Source of the DNA: Achromobacter sp. HZ34
GTDB taxonomy: Bacteria; Pseudomonadota; Gammaproteobacteria; Burkholderiales; Burkholderiaceae_B
Direction: 5' to 3'
NCBI RefSeq assembly: GCF_002209485.1
Contig: NZ_NJIX01000009.1
Span: forward strand, 62,001-126,000
DNA: 64,000 bases
The notes under the pieces were generated by a model, which was not told where the DNA came from, did not search any database, and was given only the letters and a program-made list of their open reading frames with translations. Below are positions 19,401 to 24,338 of this stretch, one piece after another (position 1 is the first letter of the stretch; every line of letters starts with the position of its first letter). A program made the position numbers and the translations under genes.

Positions 19401-22280
19401 GACGATCCGGGTACCCTGGCCTTGAACGGCAGCCTGGTCGACACGACGGGCAACCAATACTTCGGCGAGCTGGCGGTACTCGGTACCAACGTCACGCTGA
19501 AGGGTGGCGTGGTGACCCTGAACCAGGGCGCCGACGCCAGCACGGCGGGCGGGCAGTCGTTGACGATAGACGGCGAAGCGCAACTGCTGGACGCCATGGG
19601 AGCCGGCAAGGCCCTGGCCGCGCTGACCGTCACGGGACCGGCCGGCATCTCCACGTCCACGGTCAACACCACCGGCGCGCAGTCCTACCAAGGTGGCGTC
19701 ACGTTCGATCAGGACCTGAATCTGACGACCACCGGCGGTGGCGTGAGCTTCGGCGGCACGGTCGACGGCGCACATGCCCTGACCATCACCGCGCAGGGGG
19801 GCAACGTTGCCTTCGGCGGCGCGGTGGGCGGCGGCACGGTATTGACTTCGCTTGACGTCAACAACACCGGCACCGTGGCGTTGAACGGTGGTTCCATCCA
19901 AACCACCGACAACCAGAACTACAACGGCCATGTGACGCTGGGTGCCAATACGGTCCTGACCGGCGACGAAGTGCACCTGAACAATGGCGCGGATGGCGCG
20001 CACGCGCTGTCCATCGTCGGCCGCGGCATCATCACGGGCGCGGTGGGCGCACAGCAGGCGCTGTCCAGCCTGACGGTCAGCGGCAATACGATCCTGTACC
20101 AGGGCAGCATCGCCACGACGGGGGACCAGACGTATCAGGGGCGGTTCCTGCTGCGCGGCGACCAGCAGCTGTCCACGCAGGGCGGCGACGTGTCGTTCAC
20201 CAGCTCGGTCAGTGGCAACGACAACCTGAGCATCGCGGCGCATGGCGGTGATGTCGATTTCGCGGCCGGCGTGGGTGTCGGTGGCGACGTAGATCCGATC
20301 AAGGCGCTGACGGTCGATACGTCCGGCACCACCCATATCGGTGGCGCGGTGCGCGCGGCGTCGGTGACGACGCTGGGCAAGGGCACCGTCATGCTGGATA
20401 TCGGTGATGTGGTCACGACCGGCGCGCAAAGCTATGACAGCCGCGTCGTGCTGGGTCAGGACACGGTGCTCAAGGGCACCCAGGTCGCGCTGCTCGATGG
20501 CGGCGACGGCGCGCATGCCCTCACCATCGACGGCAACGCGACCCTGGGCGGCAGCCTTGGCGCCAACCAGGCCTTGACGACCCTGGCGGTCAAGGGCACG
20601 ACGGCTTTCAACGACGGCAGCATCACCACCACGGGCAACCAGCATTACGTGGGTGCGGCCACCACGGTGGGTAACCAGACCCTGGCCAGCCGCACGGGCA
20701 ATGTCCTGTTCGATGGCGCCGTGGACGGTGCCACCGCCGGTAGCGGTGGCCTGGCTGTGCAGGCGGGCGGCGACGTCACCTTCGCCGGTGCGATCGGCGC
20801 CACGACGCGTGCCGGCAACCTGTCGGTGACCGCGGGCAACGCCACGCATTTCGCCGGTGCCATCCGCGCCGCCTCGCTGACGACCGGCGCGTCCGGTACG
20901 CTGGCGCTGGATGCTGGCTCGGTCGATACCACGGGCAACCAACGCTACGGCCAGCATCTGGTCCTGAGCATGGACACCACGCTGACCGGCGCCAATGTGG
21001 CGCTGCTGGCGGGCGTCGATGCGGCCCAGGCCGGTACGCAGGCCTTGCATATCGCCGGCAACGCGGCCATCACGGGCAATGTGGGCGGTTCCGCCACGCT
21101 GCGCAATCTGGCCATCGACGGCACGACCGCGATGAATGCCGGCACGGTGCAGACCGTGGGCGACCAGACCTACGGCGGCGCGGTGGCCCTCGGTGGCGAT
21201 CGCACGCTGGGCAGCAGCACGGGTTCTGTCGTCTTCGGCAGCACGCTCGATGGCGCAGGCAGCAACCTGACGATCTCCGCGGGACACAACATCAGCGCCG
21301 GTGGTGACGTCACCAACGTTGCGGGCCTGACCCTGCGTGCCGTCGATACCGTCGTGTTCAACGGCGCCGTCAGTGCCTATCGCGTGCAGCAGCTGGAGGC
21401 CCAGTCGGCCACCTACCGCGGCAAGCTGACGGCCACGGGTCCGGATGGCATCGATCTGACGGGTGGCAGCTTTACCTTCGGTGGCGATGTCAGCGCCGAT
21501 GCGGGGGCCATCAAGATTGCCGGCACCAACCCTGCGGGTTCGGTGAACTTCGCGGCCGGCTCCACGGTGCGTGCTGCCACCAGCTTCACGCAAGGCGGCG
21601 CTGCCACGATGCTGCTGCCGGCCAATCTGATTGCCCGCGATTCGGTCTCGCTTGGCACGGTGGGCCAGATCCAGGGCAACAGCCTGGCCATCACCACGCA
21701 GGGCGACATCACCGCGCTGGGGCTGTACGGTCCGCAAGCCAGGGCCACGCTGACGCTGGCTGCGCCCAGCCTGGCCAACCCGGCCGGCGGCAAGCTGACC
21801 ATAGGCCTGAACGACGCCGATGCGACCCACAAGCTGAACGTGGGCGTGCTGGCGGTGCCCACGGCGGGCTCGGCCCAGGTCTACGGTTCGATCGGTGGCC
21901 GTACCGGTGCGGTGGCGGCGGCCTTCGTCACCAGCCCGCTGGCAGGCGCGCCGTGGTTCATGAACGATACCCCGTGGGGCCCGAACGACATCGTGCAGCG
22001 TGTGACCGCCAGCACGGCGCCGATCTGGGTCGAGCCGAGCAAGCCGGGCGTGGATTCGCTGTTCCGTGGTACGGTGTCGAATAACGCCTACGGACCGGAC
22101 CCACTTGGCGCCTATGCCGACCCGCAGGTACTCAGGGTTTCGTTTGCTGAAATCACGGCTGGGCAAACGCCTGGTGGTTTGAACAATGGGTTGAATGCGC
22201 CCGCCAGCGATCCCGCGGTGCTGCAGACGCCCGACTCGACGTCCAACCAGGACCAGGATGACGACAAGTCGTCTTCCTGA
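7440..22280 (+). CDS. Giant filamentous-haemagglutinin-type TPS adhesin (TpsA), 4,946 residues
   Basis: The ORF is uninterrupted for 14.8 kb. A signal peptide (about residues 1-48, ending GGAQA) leads into a TPS secretion domain: GNGTLDINQSSGKAIINWKG, NPNGVVFG (131-138) and VGGLVATTANI, the region recognised by the partner transporter. The rest is a predicted right-handed beta-helix of Ser/Thr/Gly/Asn/Ala-rich repeats. Two unrelated repeat families are visible: about eleven copies of a 130-145-residue module (about residues 620-2890), and ten copies of a TTGxQxY module (about residues 3760-4600). An RGD tripeptide is at 4239-4241. The C-terminus is a non-repetitive region of about 200 residues and an acidic, Ser-rich tail; there is no CDI/toxin domain and I noticed no cysteine. 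It is presumably a surface-exposed or shed adhesin. Confidence 0.92.
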   Translation: MKRLPRSLAQRNVVLPVRRAPLTRPGALPALTTLAVVIGSVVSGGAQANPTGGTVAAGAATITNQGNGTLDINQSSGKAIINWKGFSIGANETVNFVQPGSKSVTLNRVVGNDPSAIFGKLNANGTVMLVNPNGVVFGKSARVDVGGLVATTANIRDEDFMAGRLKFNQASTNVNAMVVNEGQISIKDSGLAALVAPAVKNSGVIEAKLGKVALAGARTFTVDFQGDGLLSFDASSVVKDAPKDANGKAVGALVTNTGVIRADGGTVLMTARAVKDVVDNVINTDGIVSARSVGTKNGKIVLSGGDAGTVNVAGTVDASGTNAGEQGGKVVVTGQNIKVASGAVIDASGAAGGGEVALGSLGVAPDDGSAAYSNKSATLEVAAGATLKADALDQGKGGNVTLWSTDSTTFAGKISARGGANGGDGGFAEVSAEKNINLTGTADLRAPKGSVGTLLIDPATLEITDSADPSNSGSVISRGWLEAQASSSNITLSATGQITIDAMAAINLNNEAGTTFTLQSTTSGGIRFVSPSTEISTQGGNIVLQALGVGSSLDNIGRLTTNGGSITLQASGNINLANAINAGSGAVNVASTAGSIYNTGGASQSLAGASVKLDAEAANVGAVGTAINTNTSVLGISSGGDIVVANSGTLSSLAINSRHAQTGKVNTYDVASSGLSFDVTDGSSYHLNTITQPGLNLSFTGDRSISVGTVNVGTANTGNGSVALTSTTGSISGDASTLISAGNLTLQAATAIGSASQALASEANNLTATATAGGIHVYNHGQTNLGNINATGDVSVLSTGALYLGGAFNAGANTALTSLAGDINASADTLIRTSTLTLNGTDAGFTRSLQTTASTINASVAGKLDVVSSAAALKADNVTSQSGDITITGAGELLANNVSSGGGAISLKGQYVLVGGNINAGAGSVTLTSDSIIENFDTSNTALITGAKVFLLAPVAANPTNGQAPTYTIGTAANQLRTAAGELTATAGSIYINQVSGALTLDSLKAYQDITIQAAASVAVNQVDAGSGRLYINAGGDILAAVPANLLAGDSVELYAAQGTLGTNAGHLNTNTDTLTLTSGKDIYVDNSGKSLDSLYIYNSHQTPGTPNVLQVTSPYLSFNVTDDGSVYHFNDVYSSALSSFGFQGDEGMVLGNIRVGSQASFTATQGNITDDGDVNTRVTAYYLTLAANQGYIGTLADAIDTNSGSLTLTTRGNLYVGSITDLNQLSVTALHNGNDDVYDLQVKAPSLLFKVLDSTSGHTLADVSDTSALNFSFTSDRDITVGSVNVGASGSANLTSNYGSIKDDGDKSTVLVANSVNLDAYGSIGAEGTEHLDIVTGNLSAQANHGGIYVQLPSPTGSSNYTGTITLGGIYAYDGSIVIDAVQGDLALGSTVSSNNGNVTLTAEHGSILNSNGYGMITAKGNDITLWAAGSIGGADVPVESYQAPEQGRRSILFNGDDLATIRATATAGDIYLSAIGTSDDITLASVTAGKQVQYQQTDGDTIVGTINAGTQVSLTTAGSIFDDGDVGTTITAPVVALAANGAIGSLGESLGLAAADVSVSNGGELALANELAFSRLDITRTGGAVTSYSITGAGQTFVLSDDGSAYHLSSIDSATALDFGFAGYNKAMLVGTIDAGATGTVRLSTNGNITNEDEANPGSITAATVALSAGVGSIGSASIVEDENGDPSTVFHPISLIGTSALTLSAAGDVYVGSDTALTGLSIINTSTANTEHDWAVTAGAQSYTIHDFGTYLSLIAINGAGVLNDLTVSARKGLRTNALAANDSISLEVDAAAGMQSTIVQSTGSIVAPKLTLTVFGQDGAAYIGSSGAALSLNTTDLSIATNGGINIGNSGTALQNLSLDFSDRKVNGAVVTSTYAFGNLGSGNSLTMSYSGTVLNVAGTLTGTNFDLTTLGSISTGTIDTGAGTGSISLTALGDTTLGVNGAINQSSGALTSGTVNLAATGKGGSVVGMSTNTTNLSVASSGSVSVSNAATLDSLSLTALHDSSVSGGQTNSYVISSAGLTFSLTDGGPNAVSGMTVNNISQANGLHLSLSSDRTLTLGHVQTGGNGSVTLTTTGTIYGTHIEADNTPDVITGDLTLNAQSVQGKYQVNPAVPLYISANTLSSDVDQTLWVSNNQTLTLLNNSAGTSANVTVTSGDILQSGDGRFVTPVLSLSAVTGSIGANGNAVLTDTRQLAASSGGNLVLDNTSDLYRLDLTDTHAAGLGNNLLQVTAKGLDFNVTDIGSYLLSNVMDNSGLDFLFNGDRTVLVGQLDTGPAQSLTLTSGGSIINADSAAHITAGQVQLVAGGSIGAAGDVIDTNTRSLGLTAGRDINSHNDVDLSTLSIISTAVSNFPTVYDITAPELTFVVGDDGSKYTLGKVQDDTGLNFSFKSQRSQQVGSIDVLPTGTVSLSTAGDITAGNGNGAANITAGEVTLYTFGSNGDIGASGNALTLSTAQLNVDNSGDVFVSDQLHLDALTVDARGASARTYGIDWASRTSADPETFDVTDDGTRMVVNNITDTGGIALGLSSDRGIQVGIINVGLDNVSLTALNSSLTDDGSNSTKIDAAGLTLSGDTAIGAIGNAIDTNVDTVSAYSRDGGVSLALNSNTTMTSFGAHGDSSLTNNAGDISLGSVDVDHHTFTLDNLGGSILSGTINNATAINLTAAGSIGNVSAIKVASNTQETTTVSLQAAANGSGADGSIALTGDYSLVVANAQADGDITLTSGNGGTGSGDLTVNTISSASGDVTLTAQRGNILGTSSANQIAGDSITLTAAGSSGTASIGSSGVALNVSTDTLALNNSGSFYVNDSMDLAKLSIDRTASGSIGSSGTMSLSASGLTFSATDNGTSTLTNVADATGLDFSYTTQGSISVGTIDAGTGSVALTAGRGTTGSASITAGSGSIITAHDLSLTAGSSANSTIGTTSQVMQIQVDNLTASAGGDISVLQTGTLNLASVNAGGDLNAWSIGGDLLIGQVRNGANKTLYLSAAGGSILSNGGSITTSGTGSITLYARDGIGSDTDALQLSAGSKQVSAAVTGTGSLYLDIVDSLTGGLSTQVQNGSTNVTSAGAIKLSGMTSITDAAGNDIKVTAASGDISVGMLTAGSSNSGISLNATNGSILDASSAVYAYRVTLNASGNVGSSGARISVGSPRVEANSTNGSVYLAAGAGSILSSVSGAVVDVQAAGNLQVANAQATSSINIQSVSPSASVLVAGNIDAGTGTVQLNFNTTGGSIIDDGNAATRIIGSSVSLQAYAGIGGAAPGDDKTVQTTTASLSASTVSGNVYINDGRAAGVDLHQISTGNGAIAIKTAGDTVATSLITNTANASNTVAIDAGGDLKVVYIGAGYTAGVGAGDVTLNAAGDITGTNSTQIYGNTLNATAGGNIGAIGETAMTNGGALITAVSHLGDLTTQAAGVIAIDNRSTSALSVGTNTNPGAGGTLSIKTLGDMDASSGVVNGLQTLLLSSGGTLTLPEAGLNVVGSATLKGTTDVVADGAAPRTIDVTAGSLTFTSGAAGGDTTLTTQVATLDAKLTNTSSAANLTVANTGDLDATLRTGNGDISVTNTGDLTATNVQAAGNIGLSATGSVDAVSVTATGAERTVSVTSDTGAIGVGTIDAGSTDGQIDLTATAGKIANLGSGNSLTAYGLTLTARDGVGSIDSPLNIAVREVTGSVTGTGGLFLSGGSNLTLNDLTTNNGDIGITTTGNLMVDAGKDLVAGNGGNVALTSTGGDVSINKDIVATDMGSLTVTGSQITAQNVTTDGAQVYNGDVQLVGNLEGGSITVQGDIDLNGAALPGGLRTLTATDGDILVAGTIEGGGLAATLDAGTGSVSVYGASSNLDSLVVTGAGNYVASVTTLGAQTYNGATTLAGQYNTSDAAFTVNGDATLAAGVSVNTQSGTGSAGANVLFAGNVVGEFDRAYGLSIDAGLGDVTFDGMLGEHVPTTTFGVIRTPIVPGDGRLGAVAVNTAGATTFNDKVYAASVTTDDPGTLALNGSLVDTTGNQYFGELAVLGTNVTLKGGVVTLNQGADASTAGGQSLTIDGEAQLLDAMGAGKALAALTVTGPAGISTSTVNTTGAQSYQGGVTFDQDLNLTTTGGGVSFGGTVDGAHALTITAQGGNVAFGGAVGGGTVLTSLDVNNTGTVALNGGSIQTTDNQNYNGHVTLGANTVLTGDEVHLNNGADGAHALSIVGRGIITGAVGAQQALSSLTVSGNTILYQGSIATTGDQTYQGRFLLRGDQQLSTQGGDVSFTSSVSGNDNLSIAAHGGDVDFAAGVGVGGDVDPIKALTVDTSGTTHIGGAVRAASVTTLGKGTVMLDIGDVVTTGAQSYDSRVVLGQDTVLKGTQVALLDGGDGAHALTIDGNATLGGSLGANQALTTLAVKGTTAFNDGSITTTGNQHYVGAATTVGNQTLASRTGNVLFDGAVDGATAGSGGLAVQAGGDVTFAGAIGATTRAGNLSVTAGNATHFAGAIRAASLTTGASGTLALDAGSVDTTGNQRYGQHLVLSMDTTLTGANVALLAGVDAAQAGTQALHIAGNAAITGNVGGSATLRNLAIDGTTAMNAGTVQTVGDQTYGGAVALGGDRTLGSSTGSVVFGSTLDGAGSNLTISAGHNISAGGDVTNVAGLTLRAVDTVVFNGAVSAYRVQQLEAQSATYRGKLTATGPDGIDLTGGSFTFGGDVSADAGAIKIAGTNPAGSVNFAAGSTVRAATSFTQGGAATMLLPANLIARDSVSLGTVGQIQGNSLAITTQGDITALGLYGPQARATLTLAAPSLANPAGGKLTIGLNDADATHKLNVGVLAVPTAGSAQVYGSIGGRTGAVAAAFVTSPLAGAPWFMNDTPWGPNDIVQRVTASTAPIWVEPSKPGVDSLFRGTVSNNAYGPDPLGAYADPQVLRVSFAEITAGQTPGGLNNGLNAPASDPAVLQTPDSTSNQDQDDDKSSS
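9300..16110 (+). repeat. Adhesin repeat family 1: about eleven degenerate 130-145-residue modules
   Basis: Each module carries the series LxFxVxDxGSxYxL, then GLxFxFxxDRxxxVGxxxxG, then GSIG and a DTN...GGD...NSG...L tail. The core aspartate/glycine motif (for example SFDVTDGSSYH, SFNVTDDGSVYH, VLSDDGSAYH, FVVGDDGSKY, FDVTDDGT, SATDNGT) recurs at about nt 9463, 10791, 11181, 12230, 12670, 13073, 13511, 14154, 14538, 14952 and 15961. Neighbouring copies are 384-440 bases apart in the regular stretches, with larger gaps where other beta-helix sequence is inserted. Copies are diverged at DNA level. Confidence 0.8.
18720..21240 (+). repeat. Adhesin repeat family 2: ten TTGxQxY modules with alternating spacing
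   Basis: The motif T-T/L-x-G/D-x-Q-x-Y/F recurs at about nt 18724, 19009, 19440, 19666, 19899, 20112, 20412, 20626, 20926 and 21150. From the fifth copy on, the steps are about 213, 300, 214, 300 and 224 bases. This means a two-part unit of about 514 bases (171 residues), with conserved segments GxDGAHALxIxG, xxGTVxLxxG and HxxGAxRAASxTT. It is better conserved than family 1. Confidence 0.8.
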
Positions 22281-22323
22281 CCTGACCCGAACGGCGCTTA
22301 ACCAGATTTTTGGATTTTGAGTA

Positions 22324-23079
22324 ATGACTACAAACTCTTCGACGAATTCGCTTCCGCTGTTTTACGTTGAACCGCGTCCGCTGAACGCCAACCTGCACGC
22401 CAATCTGTCGCTGGCCGGCGACAAGGGCTTCACGTACGCGGCCAAGACCAATGCCGTGCCCCTGGTGGCGACGGAATTGCCGACGGCCTGCCGCCATTTC
22501 CCCATCGTCTTCACCGACGGCCCGCAGCCGGCGCCGGTGGCGGTGCTGGGTGTGCGCGCCGGTGAGAACCTGTTCGTCGACGCTGACGGCAAGTGGCGTG
22601 AAGGGACGTACATTCCGGCGTACATCCGCCGTTATCCCTTCATCTTCACGGAGAACGCCGATCGCAGCCAGTTCACGCTGTGCGTGGACGAAGCGGCCGA
22701 TGCCGTGGTGGAAGGGCGCGCCAACCCCTTCTTCGACGAAGCGGGCCAACCCACCGCCCTGGCCCGCAGTGCGCTGGATTTCTGCCGTGATTACCAGAAC
22801 CAGCACGCCTTCACCACCGAGTTCGCCGCGGCCCTGGCCGAAGCGGACCTGCTGGTCGAGAACCGCGCCGACATCACCCTGGCCGACGGGCAACGCCTGG
22901 CGCTGTCCGGTTTCAAGGTGGTGGACGAAGCCAAGTTCAACAAGCTGCCCGACGAAACCTTCCTGCGCTGGCGCGCGCACGGCTGGCTGCCGCTGGTTTA
23001 CTGCCACCTGCTGTCGATCAACACCTGGCCGGCGCTGATCAATCAGCTGCAGCCGGCAGGCGAGGGCGCCGCGAAATAA
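22324..23079 (+). CDS. SapC-family protein
   Basis: This 251-residue soluble protein starts 43 bases after the adhesin stop. LPLFYVEPRPLN near the N-terminus, then HFPIVFT, PVAVLGVRAGENLFVD, YIPAYIRRYPFIF (about residue 96) and DETFLRWRAHGWLPLVYCHL at the C-terminus match the SapC family (pfam07277). This family is named after a gene of the Campylobacter fetus S-layer region and is often annotated, without evidence, as a peptide-transport permease. There are no membrane spans and no signal peptide, so it is cytoplasmic. Its place in the same transcript as a TPS pair, closed by a strong terminator, suggests a role in making or exporting the surface protein; this is inference. Confidence 0.85.
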   Translation: MTTNSSTNSLPLFYVEPRPLNANLHANLSLAGDKGFTYAAKTNAVPLVATELPTACRHFPIVFTDGPQPAPVAVLGVRAGENLFVDADGKWREGTYIPAYIRRYPFIFTENADRSQFTLCVDEAADAVVEGRANPFFDEAGQPTALARSALDFCRDYQNQHAFTTEFAAALAEADLLVENRADITLADGQRLALSGFKVVDEAKFNKLPDETFLRWRAHGWLPLVYCHLLSINTWPALINQLQPAGEGAAK

Positions 23080-23133
23080 GCGGGAATTTCCGCAAAGAGG
23101 GCGGCGCGCAGCGCCGCTCGTGCGACATACAAG

Positions 23134-23167
23134 AGGCCTGCGTCCCCAAGGACGCAGGCCTTTTTTT
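23134..23167 (+). terminator. Rho-independent terminator of the TPS-SapC operon
   Basis: A 12-bp perfect stem (AGGCCTGCGTCC with GGACGCAGGCCT, loop CCAA) runs directly into a T-rich tail. It is 55 bases after the SapC stop. The minus strand lacks a T-run, so it serves the rightward operon. Confidence 0.92.
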
Positions 23168-23188
23168 GGGTCGGGCCATCGCGTCGCT

Positions 23189-23698
23189 TCATTGCGCCAG
23201 CAGACGCTGTATTTCCGCTTCGGTTTCCTTGTAACGCCCTTCACCGAAGTGGGTGTAGGTGATGCGCCCTTCCTTGTCGATAAGGTAGAAGGCCGGCCAG
23301 TAGAGGTTGTTGTAGGCCTTCCAGGTGGCGTAGCGATTGTCCTGCGCGACCGGGTAGGTGATGCCGAAGCGCTTGATGGCCTGTTCGACGTTGGAGGTCA
23401 GGCGTTCGAAGGGAAACTCGGGCGTATGGACGCCAACGACGACCAGGCCTTTGTCCTTGTATTTCTCGTGCCATTCCTTGACGTAGGGAATGGTGTGGAT
23501 GCAGTTGATGCAGGTATAGGTCCAGAAATCCACCAGCACTACCTTGCCGCGCAGCTGTTGCAGCGTCAACGGATCGCTGTTGAGCCACTTCTCGATGCCG
23601 GTGAGGTCGGGCGCCGGTTCACCGGGCATGGCGGCAGCATGGCCGACCGAGGTGAGAAAGACGGTGGCCAGGGCCAGTTTCTTCAGTGTCTTGAGCAT
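23189..23698 (-). CDS. Exported thioredoxin-like (TlpA/DipZ-type) protein
   Basis: This 169-residue protein has a Sec signal peptide (basic MLKTLKKLA, hydrophobic core, AAA at 21-23) and a single thioredoxin fold. The active site is WTYTCINCIHTIPY, with Cys63 and Cys66; the CINC pair and the FWTYTCINC context are characteristic of the soluble C-terminal domain of DipZ-like fusions and related periplasmic oxidoreductases. The expected cis-Pro context is NLYWPAFYLID. It most likely reduces or shuffles periplasmic disulfides, the substrate being unknown. AAGGAG lies eight bases before the ATG. No DsbD/CcdA-type membrane reductase is adjacent. Confidence 0.88.
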   Translation of the reverse strand: MLKTLKKLALATVFLTSVGHAAAMPGEPAPDLTGIEKWLNSDPLTLQQLRGKVVLVDFWTYTCINCIHTIPYVKEWHEKYKDKGLVVVGVHTPEFPFERLTSNVEQAIKRFGITYPVAQDNRYATWKAYNNLYWPAFYLIDKEGRITYTHFGEGRYKETEAEIQRLLAQ

Positions 23699-23804
23699 GG
23701 TGGACTCCTTCGTGAACAGGTGAAAGTGCGGTGATCCTGGCGCGCCCTGGCGGTGGTGGGGCGGCCTTGAGGATTGACGCTATTTCACCTGCGCGAGGTA
23801 TCCG

Positions 23805-23830
23805 GCCTGTGCCGGAAACAGGCTTTTTTT
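23805..23830 (+). terminator. Rho-independent terminator-like hairpin on the plus strand, upstream of two small ORFs
   Basis: GCCTGT and ACAGGC form a 6-bp stem with a 7-base loop, followed by seven T. No plus-strand gene precedes it (the thioredoxin gene is on the other strand). It may therefore be a premature terminator in a leader, or the end of an unannotated small RNA starting between about 23700 and 23800. Confidence 0.55.
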
Positions 23831-23831
23831 C

Positions 23832-23952
23832 AGGCTTGTGTATCGACGCTCGGCGGCAGATACAGTGCGGTACACAAGCCTTGCAGGCGGTGGATATAAA
23901 GCAGGCATGGCGTGTTTTCCACGCCGAACCAAGACCTGCAAGGAGCTTTGCC
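23832..23952 (+). promoter_or_regulatory. Structured 5' leader (two stems) before the small-ORF pair
   Basis: A 13-bp stem with one G-T wobble joins 23832-23844 to 23869-23881. A second stem joins TTGCAGG (23881-23887) to CCTGCAA (23935-23941) and encloses a GGCGTG/CACGCC hairpin (23909-23925). The second stem ends right at the AAGGAG of the first small ORF, so its formation could control access to the ribosome-binding site. No known riboswitch class is recognised. Confidence 0.45.
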
Positions 23953-24210
23953 ATGGCTGTCCAGACGCTCTCCGTAACCCGCCTCCGCGGTACCCGCAAC
24001 CCGGCCCGCTCCGATGCCAGGCCGTCCGGCTCGGTCAGCGCCGCCCGCTCCGCTGCCACGACCCTCGGTCCTGCCTCCCCGCAGCGCTCCAACCCGCGCT
24101 GGCTTAGCGATGTCGATGCGTGGGCCTTGCCTTTCGACCTGGCCTGCGGTGGCACAGGCGTCCCCACGCCGCGCGGTCCGCGTGGCGATACCTACGAGGT
24201 GTGGTCATGA
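23953..24210 (+). CDS. Small unknown protein (85 residues)
   Basis: This candidate ORF was chosen because AAGGAG lies eight bases before its ATG and because its stop overlaps the start of the next small ORF (ATGA). The product begins MAVQTLSVTRLRGTRN, is rich in Arg, Ser, Ala and Pro, contains SNPRWLSDVDAWALPFDLACGG toward the C-terminus (described, not a known motif) and ends TYEVWS. It has no signal peptide or membrane segment and is probably largely disordered. I do not recognise it. In DNA this GC-rich, an open frame of this size can occur by chance; the ribosome-binding site, overlap and structured leader are the arguments for it. Confidence 0.45.
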   Translation: MAVQTLSVTRLRGTRNPARSDARPSGSVSAARSAATTLGPASPQRSNPRWLSDVDAWALPFDLACGGTGVPTPRGPRGDTYEVWS

Positions 24211-24338
24211 GACGACTGCTGGCTGTACTCGCGCTGCTGTTCGGTGGCTTGACGACCGAGGCCGTCAAGCCGGTCCAATGCGGGTTGATCGCCGATGCAC
24301 GAATGCGGCAAGTGCGCCGCCGGGACGGCGCCGCCTAG
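24207..24338 (+). CDS. Tiny exported peptide candidate (43 residues)
   Basis: The start codon overlaps the stop of the previous ORF (ATGA), the usual sign of translational coupling. The product starts with two arginines and a hydrophobic run (MRRLLAVLALLFGGLTTEA), which looks like a signal peptide or a single membrane anchor. The remaining 25 residues are basic with one cysteine. It ends four bases inside the end of the convergent alcohol dehydrogenase gene. It could be a small membrane peptide, but homologues would be needed to confirm it. Confidence 0.4.
   Translation: MRRLLAVLALLFGGLTTEAVKPVQCGLIADARMRQVRRRDGAA

Noticed and set aside
17658-22166. Antisense open frame of about 1,500 codons opposite the adhesin gene (and others at 11049-13697 and 6483-9053)
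   Set aside because: The translations are Arg/Ala/Gly/His-rich without motifs, the expected mirror of Ser/Thr/Gly/Ala codons in GC-rich repetitive coding DNA. The plus-strand frame has a signal peptide, TPS domain and repeats.
7440-22280. Contact-dependent inhibition (CdiA) toxin with immunity gene downstream
   Set aside because: The C-terminus has no pre-toxin (VENN-type) motif or toxin domain, and the downstream gene is SapC, not an immunity protein.
23836-23866. TGTATC...GATACA pair at 23841-23864 as a third copy of the hydrolase motif
   Set aside because: Only the six-base arms agree. The central CCTGGGRCC part is missing, and the bases are better explained by the longer RNA stem.
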